Part shown: positions 22,963-34,487 of the stretch, piece after piece
Layout of the letters: each line of letters begins with the position of its first letter
Numbering within the stretch: position 1 is the stretch's first letter
The notes under the pieces: model-generated
What the model saw: the letters and a program-made list of their open reading frames with translations, nothing else
Database searches by the model: none
What the model was told of the DNA's origin: nothing
Made by a program: the position numbers and the translations under genes
Assembly (NCBI GenBank): GCA_023159155.1
Contig: JAJNNX010000031.1
Coordinates: forward strand, 62,001-126,000
Direction of reading: 5' to 3'
Length of the DNA: 64,000 nt
From: Ustulina deusta
Taxonomy: Eukaryota > Ascomycota > Sordariomycetes > Xylariales > Xylariaceae

Positions 22963-24285
22963 ATGTCATTACCATCGCAAACCCTCTTAGATTTACTACG
23001 GACACTTTCATCGGTTGATTGTGATACCCTGGATGTCGAAGGTTTGAGTTGCAGCGAGCCACTCCGCAGTCTCGTATCGTGTAGCTAACCTATTCAAGTT
23101 GCCAAACAGCTGGGCCCGTTCGTCGATTGCACTTCTAACCAGGTGAGCAAGTGAGGACTCTCAACCTCGCGCCCTAACTAGCAGAGTAGGGAAATGTAGA
23201 TGCTGACCACAGATAAAGGCCATCGCGCATAATGAGCTCATCAAAACCGACGCCGAGGGCAAACCAATAAACCATCAAGTCATCGAGGATTCTATTGCCT
23301 ACGCAAGGTCAAAGACAAGTGAATTCGTCAACGTCAATGCCAAAGAAGTAGCTGTTGAGGCAATGATGGTCAAACTAGCGCATCGCATTGCCCCGTACCG
23401 AACAGGGTATTCGCACGTTCAGACAAATCCCAAGTACTCGTTTGACACGCAAAAGACTCTGGCGAACGCCCGACGTAAGTTTCCTCGACAAGTTAGTTGG
23501 ACATGATACACTTTCACTAACGGACGTCAGGGTTGGTCACAATATCCGAGGATCTCGATCCGAGTTTCGACATTAAGAAGCTTTGCATCAAGATCCCCGC
23601 AACGTGGGAAGGTCTCCAGGCTTGCAAGGAACTGGAAAAGCATGGAATCACCGCTCTTGCGACTGCTGTCAACTCTATGCCACAAGCTACGCTGGCTTCG
23701 CATTTTGGGTGCACATACATCGGCGTATATGTCAATGAACTTAGGGTCCACTTTGATGAATCGTAGGTCTTGACATAGAAATACTCTGAGGAGTTCGAAA
23801 CTCACTTTTTTCGCAGATACGTGGATGAGAATAAAGGTTTCGAGGTTTGCGGCTTGTCTCAAAGGCAAATTACCCCATATTATTTGCTAAAAAGAAGAAA
23901 AAAGGTATTAAACTAACTAATGTTTTTCAGGTTTTACGAGCAGCATGGGAAGCATACACAAGCAATTGCAGCTAGTCTCATCTCCATTCATGAAGTTATG
24001 ATGCTTGCGGGTGTTGCTCATATCACTGTGTCTCCACCGCTTCTCTATGAGCTTTCGAAGACGCCCGCCAGTGGTTGGAAAGGGGACGTGGGCTCGGTCT
24101 TCAAAAGTGCATCTTCAGACACACAGGATAATATAGACGGCGACGGCGTTGAGGACGAAAATGCCTGGCGTCTGACTTTCAGCAGGGATCAAGACGGGAA
24201 GAGTCAAGCGAAATTGAATGACGCCATCAAGCTCTTCAGCGAGAAACAGGATGCTCTTGAGGATCTTGTTGGCTCACGCCTTTGA
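22963..24285 (+). CDS. Transaldolase-family protein
   Basis: Six exons (22963-23041, 23099-23142, 23213-23474, 23531-23762, 23817-23864, 23931-24285) join to 339 residues. The Schiff-base lysine motif is plain in exon 4: CIKIPATWEG, preceded by SEDLDPSFDIKK. Other family blocks are FVDCTSNQ near the N-terminus (D-x2-T-N/S region) and, near the C-terminus, the HITVSPPLL segment of the barrel. Transaldolases move a dihydroxyacetone unit between sugar phosphates in the pentose phosphate pathway. This looks like an accessory paralogue rather than the housekeeping enzyme, judged from its divergent C-terminal half and its place beside an SDR and a regulator. The fifth intron uses a GC donor (see findings); with any other donor the conserved reading is lost. 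Confidence 0.85.
23865..23930 (+). other. GC-AG intron in the transaldolase gene
   Basis: 66 nt, starting GCAAAT and ending TTTCAG, with a good ACTAAC branch point 13-18 nt before the end. It joins AG to G to make arginine and preserves the family-like text SQRFYEQHGKH. The only in-phase GT alternative nearby is GTCTCA, which has a poor consensus and removes four residues. Confidence 0.65.
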
Positions 24286-26207
24286 ACTCTCTTCATTGTG
24301 TTTCCCACTTGCAGGGTATCTGTTTTTCGCATTCGGGAACTAGTTGAAATTGCTGCCAGGAAACCCATTATTTGTCGTTCATCGCTTAGATATTTCACAA
24401 ATTTTCGAGCGGAATAAACCTCTCTAATACGATGCTATGCGTTAGGAGAATAGAAAGGGTGCTTCGAGTCTTGTAACAGAGATCTCGCTAGTCCGTAGTT
24501 CTCGGCTCTTTGGGAAGCAACACATACTTACAAAACACACCATTATAACCATTCTAACACACAAAGAATACAAAATCAACTGATAGCACCCCTATTTAGT
24601 GCTGAAATACTGCTTTAGTGTCAAGAGGCGCTAGAGCTGTAGATTTTGTTTTCATCATTTAGCTCAATAAACTACACCAACACGAAGACGCAGTATATTG
24701 CCAATTTCACTGTAACTATGTCTGCTAACTCAACGCTAGTTCGGCGCCAGTTGCCAGATAAGACACCGCTTTTTCTGTCTTAAAATGTTCGAGAAAGGAA
24801 ATATATATCAAGAAACATAGCTTTGATACCGAATTTTAGCTTGTAGTGAAGCATATATGACTAAAGAGCAAATTCGCGCACATATTAAAAGGCACAATGC
24901 AGATATTGAAAGCTAGGCGTTGGATAATGTTTTTGTAGGGACTATACATGAGTAAGTATTTCGTTGTGTTCCAGTTGTATTAATTCTTTCGCTTTTGCAT
25001 ACATTACTACTGAAGCCAAAATTCGAATTAGGTATTTAATTTAAGACTATTAGTCTTATCGATAAAACGTGGAAGGGCGTTGATCTCATTAGGAATTCTC
25101 CTATTATTCGAAAAGAGTTAAGAGAGACTACCACCAGTATATTGTTTGATATTACGACCAGGAAACTTACTAGGATCATCTAAGTCTGCGACAATTTGAT
25201 AGAATGCGTTGTAATAGGGTAAAAGAGTTGACGTAAGTTCAGAGCAGGCATAATTAAAGAATGTAATGAAGTAAGTTTGATGAAAGAGAGGTTCGGCGCT
25301 TTACATTTTTACAAATGGTAGAACGTTAATTCGTTACGCATAATTCCAAGAATAAAGTCATTTACAGAAAGAGCTCATCATCCAAGTTATTCAAGAGTTG
25401 GGTGCAACACATTAAGAAACAGTCTTGAAGCATATTAAGGGTAGATGAGCAGGAAGATGGCTAGTTACCACTACATTGGCTTACGAGCCCATACAATGCG
25501 CGGCTGATACCAGATGTGATGAACACGAGGAGAGACGTCCCACTGCGTTTCCCCCTTTCTTTTCCTGTTTCCTGGGGTAAAACTCATCGAGACCCTCTCG
25601 GCCTCTGATACTATCTTATCGCTTTAACTAGATTAGTGCGAACTTCCTGACCGCGATGAAGTGATGGTCTTCAAGAGCCTAGACAAGATGCAAGATAACA
25701 TAAATAAAATGTATGACAACTAACAGCTGGGCTGATCGAATGCATTGTGGGCAGCTGCACCAGGAACCACCTAAAATAGACTGGAAGTTTTACCTAGCTA
25801 GGTGGCATGATTTATACTAGATGTATGCACCTCCATCTGGATCTACAGCACAATTCAGGGCACTTAGTGTAGCGGAGTAACGCGTATATTGGGGGAGCGT
25901 GAGCGTGTTAGGCGGTTCTACGGGCCGTAGCTTAAGCGGAAGCGCCTCGTAGAGTAGCCTAAAACAGCCAAAAAAAAAAAATCTATAACTATCTACAGTG
26001 GTTTAAGGGAGAATGGCGGGCGAAAGAACGCGATAGATACGAGTCGACGGTGCCTCGAGAAGTGTGTTGTAGAAGGAAGGGTTGTGCGATGGGGCACCTG
26101 TAGGTCTGTAGAACCACTGATGTATGTGGCCAACCACGGTGTTTGGAAACAACTGCACTCTACCATCTTGTCTTTATGCTCACCGTCGAAATCGGCGACC
26201 AATCATC
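24286..26207. other. AT-rich intergenic region
   Basis: Nearly 2 kb of moderately AT-rich DNA without a supported gene. Around 24850-25300 fragments of reading frame are cut by many stops, as in a decayed element, but I recognise no family. It contains the left copy of the 58-bp inverted repeat. Confidence 0.45.
24600..24657 (+). repeat. 58-bp inverted repeat, left copy
   Basis: By eye, this 58-bp stretch is the exact reverse complement of 40710-40767; the match stops at both ends after one or two bases. The two copies lie 16 kb apart in opposite orientation, each a few hundred bases or less downstream of a gene's stop codon. No terminal duplication is visible. It could be a MITE-like remnant or a piece of a dispersed element. 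Confidence 0.9.
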
Positions 26208-27135
26208 ATGGCCAACTGTACGACTCACAGTGAACTCATCAGCACACTACGGGAACTTTACACCTTACTCTCAAGTCTTGGCGCCGCCCCGGCTGTCTAT
26301 CTACCCGGCCCGAACACTGGCACCCATCCCGATGGTGCGATCAACACCGCGTCCGCCACGGCTGCCGGCTACGCACCCGAAACAGTTCAGCTCATGACGG
26401 CGCTACCGTACTTGACTGATGCAAGCCACGAGATGTTCGTTCAACTGCTGCCAAGCACGTACCCCATCACGTACCTCGGGGAAAACTTTGACGAGGGCTA
26501 CTTCCTCGGATTTCGCGAGTTGTTGAATGATGCCGAAATGCTACCTACGACTCTTCAACTGACCCGTAGTGAGATCTACGGGACGGTATTCATCTACGAT
26601 ACTGCGACGAGTAAGTCATTTCCATGCCATGGCAATTGTTTTATTTTATTTTTTATTTTTTATGTTTTAATATTCTTCACGCGTCTTCCTAGTCTCACGC
26701 TTGAATTCCTTCCTAGAACTTCTAACGCCTTAGAAACCCTTCGACAACCCGGAGGGAGAGGACGGATACTCCCACGTGGCCAGTGCGTCGCCCCGCGAGG
26801 TCTTGTCGCCTATCATGGACGATTATCGCAAACTCAGATACTTGGCTACCCCGCAGGGCGTCGATTACTCAGATGCTTTGTTCGCCAACTCGGGAGGCGT
26901 GCGGCCTGACGGTTGGCGTCCGGATGAGCAGCAAAAATGGGAGGCGGCATATGCCGTTTGGGAGGCGACGCAGAAGTTGAGGGATCTGTATCTCGAGTGT
27001 GGGTGGGACGTGGACGCCGTCGAGCAGAGGGGCTTCAGCTTGGATGAATTCCTCGCCAGACGAGAGATGTATTGGAGAGATGTTGTGGAACCATTAATTG
27101 AAGCTGAGAGAGATTGTTGGGCCACAGAACCTTGA
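26208..27135 (+). CDS. Conserved hypothetical protein, uncertain intron
   Basis: Two clear coding blocks. The first (26208 to about 26610) begins at an ATG and ends at the segment GTVFIYDTAT. The second (about 26734-27135) starts KPFDNPEGEDGYSHVA and runs to the stop, about 134 residues. Together they read as one cytosolic protein of roughly 265-268 residues without signal peptide or membrane segment. I do not recognise a named domain. The best-looking intron (GTAAGT at 26611, TTAG ending at 26733, long T-rich middle) puts the two halves out of frame by one base. Either a weaker donor at 26586 or acceptor at 26758 is used, or a base is missing or extra. Confidence 0.6.
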
Positions 27136-27637
27136 CGCCGGGACTCACCATAATACTAGGTAAAAACGGAGCCACGGACAGCTAATAGCTGAAGCAGTCG
27201 GTATTAGTACAGACGAACCGGGGTGTTAGTCAGCAGAGATACCTGTGCTGCTTTTGGCTATGCCTTTGTTTGCCTTCGTTTTTAATTCCCGATTCTTTTC
27301 CTACTCTATAAATGATTATATTTTTTCTATCTTTTTTATGGAAACCCTGTGTACTGTTGCTAGCCCGGGATGGGGTGCCCCGTAAGCCTATCGGTTAGCT
27401 CATGATATTGGCCCTCGAACACTTCTGGAATATCCTGTAGAACACTTCATCAGCACTTGACTTGGGCCGCCTTGTGCTGGTTGCTTCGTGACAAAGTGGG
27501 TTTCTCTCAAGCAGCTTTTCAAACGACGTTCCTTCATAGTTTTTTTCTTCTTCTATGAGCAGCTGGACAGGCAAGTAGCTTGAGGTCTGCTACGATAACG
27601 CCTCTAAGAATATTTCTGAACAACTGGACGGCACTCT
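27136..27637. other. Convergent spacer, no gene seen
   Basis: This gap lies between two convergent genes. It is T-rich around 27290-27340 and has no coding frame of note. Confidence 0.45.
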
Positions 27638-28183
27638 TTAAAGAGGAGTTGCAGCAATGGTAGCGTTAGTGGTAGCATCAGTTGTATCGTTTTCGTAGGC
27701 ATTGTCGAGCGGCATGACACTCTTGGTAGATGACTCGGTGTCCTTCTCGCTCTGGTTGACCGGCTGCTGGTTGCATGGCGGCTGGCTGCCCTGCCGACAG
27801 TCGGCAAGGCAGCCATACGTGAGTATTTCTAATGGCTCGGTTCCGCTGGTCATCCGATTAAAAACATCACGGTCGATACCCACAGGGTTTGTGCCTGAGA
27901 GTAGTACAAGGTTGGATCCCCAGACCTCTGTCTTGTACAAATATGTCTTGAGGTCGCGGGGGCCTCCGGGACTGATGTGATTGTTCGGTCCGCAGGAATT
28001 CCATTGAGCGAACGGGTAGCCTTGAGCGAAATGTTGCCTGTCGGGGACCGGCGCCCTACATTCCAGTTGAGGACATTGAATGAGGCAGTAAGTGAGGAGG
28101 GCCCCTATGCCCATCCCAACAAATGATCCACCGTAGAACGCTCCTTTTTTGCCATCCATCGTGTCTCTGGAGGTGTCCATCAT
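27638..28183 (-). CDS. Small single-pass membrane protein, unknown
   Basis: 181 residues in one exon, taking the first of two adjacent ATGs (28183 or 28180) as start because upstream the frame has no ATG. The sequence shows a short polar N-terminus, one hydrophobic segment (about residues 15-35, GGSFVGMGIGALLTYCLIQC), then a cysteine-containing luminal or extracellular part and a Thr/Asn/Ala-rich C-terminal tail with several N-x-T glycosylation sites. No known domain. It could be a lineage-specific protein; the absence of introns and the modest length leave some doubt that it is real. Confidence 0.45.
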   Translation of the reverse strand: MMDTSRDTMDGKKGAFYGGSFVGMGIGALLTYCLIQCPQLECRAPVPDRQHFAQGYPFAQWNSCGPNNHISPGGPRDLKTYLYKTEVWGSNLVLLSGTNPVGIDRDVFNRMTSGTEPLEILTYGCLADCRQGSQPPCNQQPVNQSEKDTESSTKSVMPLDNAYENDTTDATTNATIAATPL

Positions 28184-28859
28184 ATGTCTGGAGGTGCGAT
28201 TGATATACACCAAGAAGCGTAATTGCGATGTGTAAGTCACTGCTGGTGTTTGTGAGGAGGTGATTGCGTCAAAAGACGAAAGCCGAAATCATGGGAACTG
28301 TTTTGGGAGAAATCGTACACTTGCGACAGACTTGGTGGCTGTCCTGCCTGTTTAAATACCTAGATAGGAGGGTCAAAGGTTACCAGCAAGGAATTGCACG
28401 TGAGGATAGTTCGGCGGCGTATTAATACATTTAACTTCCTGTTAACTACCTGAACCCAAAGGAGGTGGCAACACCACGAAGCTCTAACTCGAACCTTGCG
28501 GACAGAACATCTGGCCTCCTCGGCCTACGAGCTAGGTGTAAATCATGATATATAACATTCGCCACCCGTTGTTGTTATTGTCTACCATGTACTAAAGGCT
28601 ATGATCTATTGTACAATTTTGCACACAACCTTGAAATTTTCGGTATTTGATATAGAGGCCTCCAGGACTAGAAGTTTTGGGAGCTCAAATGGAGTTTTCT
28701 ATACTACTTGCAACCTACAAGACGGCGTTCTTCACCTAACTGCTCCTATCAAATTTCGACAAAGTCATGAAGTAACCCCCTTAGGTGTAGCGAAGGGCGC
28801 CTCCAACGGTGGATTCCCTAGTGGCCAGTCTCAAGAGATGGATGGTCAGATACTTCCCT
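28184..28859. other. Intergenic region
   Basis: Promoter side of the small membrane protein and 3' side of the F-box-like gene. A plus-strand ORF at 28601-28966 overlaps the F-box-like gene antisense and shows no conserved texture. Confidence 0.45.
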
Positions 28860-30381
28860 TTAATGTCCCGCCGGCCTCCAGTTATAGTCAATCTCAATTT
28901 CCTCAACCAGATCAGGCGACATCTTCCACTGCCTCGCAACAGGATTCTCCTCAGCCCCCATGTTGATCCATCGTCTCTCATCCCACATAACGTAGCCCCA
29001 TCTCCTTACTGATTGTGGCACGTATTCTCCGTAGATATTTGCATACTGCCCACCCCACAAAGCAACCCACGCGAATGGCGGCTCATCAGGCGGCACGGCG
29101 TCTCCAACGAAATGCATCGGGTCTCGCCTCTGCTCGGCCTCGTCCCGAGCGTTAGGGAAGTTAGTTGACATCTCACGTCGGTCACTCTGTGCTACTGACC
29201 CAAGCGCCTGCCTGATAGGGGCATCTACGTCCCGAAAGTGGGTAAGATATCGATGCATTTCAGAAACAAGCTTCTCGTGGTCGTCAGTTACTAACAGCTG
29301 TGCTGTCGTCTTTAAGCCGCGGGAAATGGTGCCTTCCATATAATCTATTCATCGTCCAATTAGCTATCATTCTTTACATACTGCACGTTCAAGTCGCCCT
29401 TGAAAATGGCAGTCATGTATCCTCACCATCATACTCCGCTTCTAGGTTGTAAGAGCCTTCTGGGTGGTAAAACCCATTCTCCAGCCTGAACTTGGCATTT
29501 CTAGAGTGTAGATCTGTTTTGACCTGATTGAAGATGTCTTTGTACCTGAGCCGAACGAAAGCATTTATGCATCCGACGGCCTCAGCCTCCCAAGGGTCGA
29601 GAAGACAGAAGAACAAACCATTAATCTCATGATGGTAAAATCCGCCCTGGCGTTGGCCCTGGCTGTGGCCAAAAAGGTGATGGCACGTCTCATACCGGTA
29701 AAGGGCCCGGAAAATGCGTATCTCTTCGCTTCTACTTAGCTTAATATTGTGATCGTCTTGTCCAGCTGGTTCTTCTTCTCCTTCTTCTACTACATCGTTT
29801 GCTTTTGTTGCTACTGCTCCCTGCTGGCCTGTTGACGACAAGACCGCTTTTTTGAGATTTGCGAGAGCCCAGTTGCTATATAAGCGAGCCAGGGGTCGAG
29901 CGACAGATATGTGGTAGGCTACCATCCAACGAATATGACCGGGATCAATCGACCTTATATTTGGGAAGGGGGATGAGCTTGAGAGCCATACTCGGTAGGC
30001 ATCAAGATAGTCGGTAATGGCCTTGTTAGTCCTGGGCCCAAGCTCACGCGCCCGAGACATGGCAGTGGCATAGGCGTCGACGAGGAAACCATCCATTTCG
30101 CGGCCCAAACATGCACGAAGAATGCCGTTGCGATCAGCCCGGTACTGGGCGTGCAGGATGGGAGAGGCACGGACTAGCGCGCGCAGCGTCGGCAGGTCTG
30201 GCATGCTGGAGAGGAGCAGTATTCCCAGCTCGGTGGGCAGACTCTCTAGACATGATGATGGGGGACCCTTAGTGTCCTCGAGCCCGTGCTTGCTGCTTGC
30301 AAGATGCTCATCTCTCGCGTTGTCCCAGTCTGAACCACCGCACTGATCTCGGTCGGCATCTTGGCCGCTAGGTATCATCAT
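28860..30381 (-). CDS. F-box-like fungal protein
   Basis: Two exons (30381-29427, 29344-28860) give 479 residues; the 82-nt intron has a GTGAGG donor and phase 1. At about residues 44-75 an F-box-like helix set is visible: CLESLPTELGILLLSSMPDL, then TLRALVRASPILHAQYR. The remainder is the helical, tryptophan-rich C-terminal region usual in this very large ascomycete group, with an acidic stretch at about residues 205-220. The function is presumably substrate recognition for SCF, but many such proteins are untested. The C-terminal half exists only through the splice, so the two ORFs should not be annotated as separate genes. Confidence 0.72.
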
Positions 30382-31400
30382 GTTTTCGACTACCTTTTCG
30401 CAGTGGAAATGCAGCGTAATATGGGAATTTGACTAGAAAGCTTCGCAAGCCCGAAATCATGAGTGGGAGGCCAGGCTCGGAGGGGTGCTCTGCGAGAGTC
30501 GGGAGGGTTCTGTGAACTTTGCCACTGGAGCTCTTCGAAGCAATAATAATCGTTGGTGAGCGAGTAGAAATGCAAATGAAGGTCGTGGGGCTTTTTAGCT
30601 TTGGCTGCTGCGGCCCATGCGCCTCAATATGAAAGCTACCACTAGGTACATGTAGATACTATCTCTATATACACGTACCTGTCTGAGAAGGTATGTACTA
30701 GGTAGGTACCTATGCTGCTTCATTCGGGAGGTGTGTATCTACCTAGTACCTAGGTACTAATAGTACCATACATTCGAAGGACGATGTACCCACGTCTACA
30801 TGTAAGTACAGGCTCAGCGGCTTAAGCCCCACAACATGCGCCGCGAACCCGTCTCTCGCGACGGTCACCAGTGCAGAAGGGGTCTGTATGCCGGCTGCGA
30901 AACAGGTGTGATAGAACAACATGCAAGGACATGCAAGGCAAGGACTGGTGTCGGGGACCTAGGCATGGGGCATAATGGATACTTGATGGTACGAAAGCAG
31001 TCTGAACTGACTAAACTGGTGATTATCCTAGAAGGCATAACATGTAACACCTGGGAAAGCTGCCTCATTCTTTCAGGCGACTCCGATGGGAAGTGCGCCA
31101 TTCGCATGCCGGCGGTGCTTCTTGGTCCAATAGGCGACCGGTTGTTCGGCACTTGTTGGTGTAGCCAGCCTCTGTTAAGCCCAGCTTTGTATTTCAATTG
31201 TATTACCCAACAATTGGTTACAGACCGAACCAGACACCGCCCACTCACCCCCAATCTACCCGGTTTCTGGGACACAGTTTTCCCCGAAAGCGTTGTGCAT
31301 ATTGCTGACCTTTCTGCATAGGATGCATTGCAGGATTGGCCCTCACCTGACCCCAATAACTTGACTAAGCACCCAATGCACTACCCCCGGGTTATCGTGT
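30382..31400. other. Intergenic region with ACCTAGGTA-type patch
   Basis: 1 kb between the F-box-like gene and the CE12 gene. At 30640-30760 TACCTAGTACCTAGGTACT-like words recur densely. Overlapping plus and minus ORFs at 30836-31356 show no protein character. Confidence 0.5.
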
Positions 31401-32325
31401 TTAGTACACTGTTGGTGGATCGCTGATAATATAGTCGTAAAGGGAGGTGGTCCCATTCATCTGCGTGTTAATTGCCTGCGTAAAAGCTTGTGCGCTCAGG
31501 TCGGCGCCTTCAGGGCTGGTATGGGTGTGGTCGTTCGGGTAAAGGGCGTTTGTTGCCGAGTTCCCAAGTTTCAGGTAAGCTATAAGGCATTGTACGTTAG
31601 ATAGGTATGTATTGTCTGCTAGTTGAAGGTATTTTCGAACGGAAAGCGCCGAGAAGATATGAACTCTTAAGCAAGGACTTTGTGATATCGAACTACTTAC
31701 TGTTGGCTACAGCCTGGTAGTGGTCAACGAAGTAGACACCAGTCCCCAGGGCCTTCTGTGCGGTCAATTGGTAACCGACGAAGCGCGGGGCGGAGCTAAC
31801 GAATGCTCCCGTCTCCCAAAGATTGTTCGGTGTTTGAGAGCTCAAGACGACAGTGGCCCCCTTGGCAGTCATGAGCCTAGCCGCCTGAATGACGTAAAAG
31901 ACGAAGGTATAGACAGTCTCGCCCGTCGAATCCGAGATGCATGTCTCCGTCCCGGCACCCGGACAGTCGGAACGGCCGTTGTCGCTCGACTCAGGCGAGC
32001 CTCCATCGTTATGCCCAAATTCAATGACGACAATGTCGCCGGATTGAACCACGCTAGCGACATCCGCGAATCGCCCCTCGTCCCAGTACGACCGAGCTGA
32101 GCGACCGCCAATGGCCTTGTTGACGACGGTCACTGTGGAGTATGTACCGAAATACTGGCCCCAGCCATCCGTGTCACCATCGTTGGCGCCGTTCTTGGCC
32201 ATCGTGCTATCGCCGCATAGATAGACAGTAGGCGTAGCCCGGGGAGCTAAGTCAGGCCGCGTCGGAGTGGCAACGGCCTTTAGTGCACCAAGTGCCAACA
32301 CGGTAGAGACCGATGAGAACCTCAT
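31401..32325 (-). CDS. Rhamnogalacturonan acetylesterase (CE12, SGNH)
   Basis: Two exons (32325-31701, 31579-31401) encode 267 residues. A signal peptide covers residues 1-19. SGNH blocks are in place: GDSTMAKNG near residue 38 (nucleophile Ser), a GGRSARS block, GHND near residue 104, and in the second exon DHTHTS with the catalytic Asp and His. The second exon carries the catalytic dyad, so the unspliced ORF alone would be inactive. The enzyme removes acetyl groups from the rhamnogalacturonan I backbone of pectin, is secreted and assists plant cell wall breakdown. The length matches CE12 (about 240-270). Intact. Confidence 0.93.
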
Positions 32326-34487
32326 TCTAATAGCAATGGCCGTAGCTAACCTTAACTAATGCGATGACCTTTCCGTCTATCTAAATGGCTCCCTTGGCCA
32401 TAGAGTTGGCGCACTCGCCAGCATATATACATACCGTAATGAGAAGCCCATGTCGGGGCCATGTCTATATTCCATAGGCACACGATGCCGCGATGCCTAA
32501 TCCGGGGCCGGAGGGAACAGAACAAGCATGAAATCCCACCAGTCAAGTGGGAACGTCGGATTTACAGGGGTGTATCAAACAGAAAGAGCATGGCGACGGT
32601 GATCATTAGGGAAATTTCGCCGACCAGCTAACCCCGTAGGTATCCAGTTGACGTAGACACTTCATCTAGCTATTGCCTTCTTATGCCTCGTGTCCGCGCT
32701 GCGTGGCGCCCGGAGAAATGATAGCCGAACCAACCTGCTCGTAGTTTTCGACGTGTTCGGTGCTCGGTTCGAGAAATACCGTAGGCAGTCTAGCCGCAAG
32801 CATTGCCAATTCGTGGTTTTGACCTAGCGATGCCGTCCAGATAATTCTTTCCTGTCGACAGCTCTTACGCCCTCAGATTTCGAAGGGATAGGAGCCGGAC
32901 TATAAATTTATCATTCATCATGATATAGCAATTTTGCGCTCGTAGCTCTCGAAAAGCTATCGGAACTCACACAATTAGACGGCCCTTGATAATTTCAAGC
33001 ATTGGAGGTGCTGGCGGATATATTGCAACATGACGTTCGCACATCCACTAAACGTCGTCGCGCACGGGCAGGCAGGGTATAATGGACGGCAAAAAAAAAA
33101 GGGACGAGATCCCTAGCGTATTCTGTAGCTAGGTCTTGCGGAAACCTATATTGTAATAGTTATTTAGCACACAAATGGCATGTATATGCACGAGCGGCCA
33201 AAAACAAGTACACAACATACAGCGATCCCGAAGCTTTTGATCTACACCACCGAAGACACCCCCATCCCCAATCCATGCATGACTACCTCCTTGTTGGGGG
33301 TAGCACAGCTCGACTTGTAATACCTATAGCCACCCGATAATCTGGAAAGATGCATATCGGAATCTCATCTTATGCAAGGGCGATCCCGATCGAATACCAC
33401 ATCAGCCTTCATGCTAGACTACCTAGTGCACACCTTTGATCATGAAAAGACCGTGGAAGGCTTAGCACGGGGCTAATGTACGGGGAAGTCGCAATACGAG
33501 TTCTCAATTGGCGGGATGATGTTAAAGTAGAGAGTAATATACAACCATGGGAATGGCTCCGCCCAGTTGTCGCTCAATGGAGAAAATCGTTCGCTTTTTC
33601 TGGACATGGAGATGGTGCGATGAGCCCTGGCTAGATAATTCTTCAATGCTAATACGAACCCCCGAGAATACCTACACTACTACAAAAAGCCTGGTTAATG
33701 GTCCTAAAACCTAGCACGACTGGGCTCTGGAAATCGCAAGGGCCAACGAGAGAGTGAAAAGCAAAAACGCAGCTATGTTAGAACCACAAAGGTCAAAGAC
33801 TACCATCACAATAGAGATTATTTGCAATACATCCCTAGCTATGCCTGGGTCCTCCATCGCAAATGCGCACAAGCAACGGGGGCAAGCGAAATATTCTTTT
33901 GGACCTCGATTCTCTCAATTTGCTTCTAGCGTAATACTAGACTAGGTATCTGTTGCTAAACAGTAACCGCATTAATAGATGCGATAGCGCGCTGGAGAAT
34001 TCAGAGTATGGATAGAAGCCAGTACGTCCAGAAAGACAGGTAGAGAATTGAAAGACGGAGGGGATTTATAAAAAAAAAATTTTTAAAGTTCCATAAGAAA
34101 AGAGAGAGAGAAAAAATTAGCAATTTAACTGCCGATAAACCATGTCAGACTCAATCTAGGGACGCTTCTCACTAAACATGCCCTACACCCTAGGTAGGTT
34201 AGCTCGCCTGTCGGGACTTGTTAGTGGGATGGGCTGATGTGACGGGAGCGGGTCGTGCCGATTATTTAGGATATTATTCATCTCCGAGTCAAGTAGTGCA
34301 AACGCTAGACTACCTGGGTAAGCATGAGACATTACAAACTATCTAGCTCGTGGAACAACGCCTCTTTAAACTTTTAGATGGACCGGTGTCACCATTACGC
34401 CTGTTATTATTTCCAAACTGAAACCGTTTTGAACTCATTGGTTTCTCGCCGGTCGTGGAGACCGTCATGCTCGCCGCCACCTTATGA
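32326..34487. other. 2.1-kb intergenic region
   Basis: No supported gene on either strand. It has short A-runs near 33090 and 34070-34120. The left end is the CE12 promoter. Confidence 0.45.

Noticed and set aside
30836..31356. Overlapping ORFs of about 160 codons on both strands
   Set aside because: No domain, no splice support, and text not protein-like.
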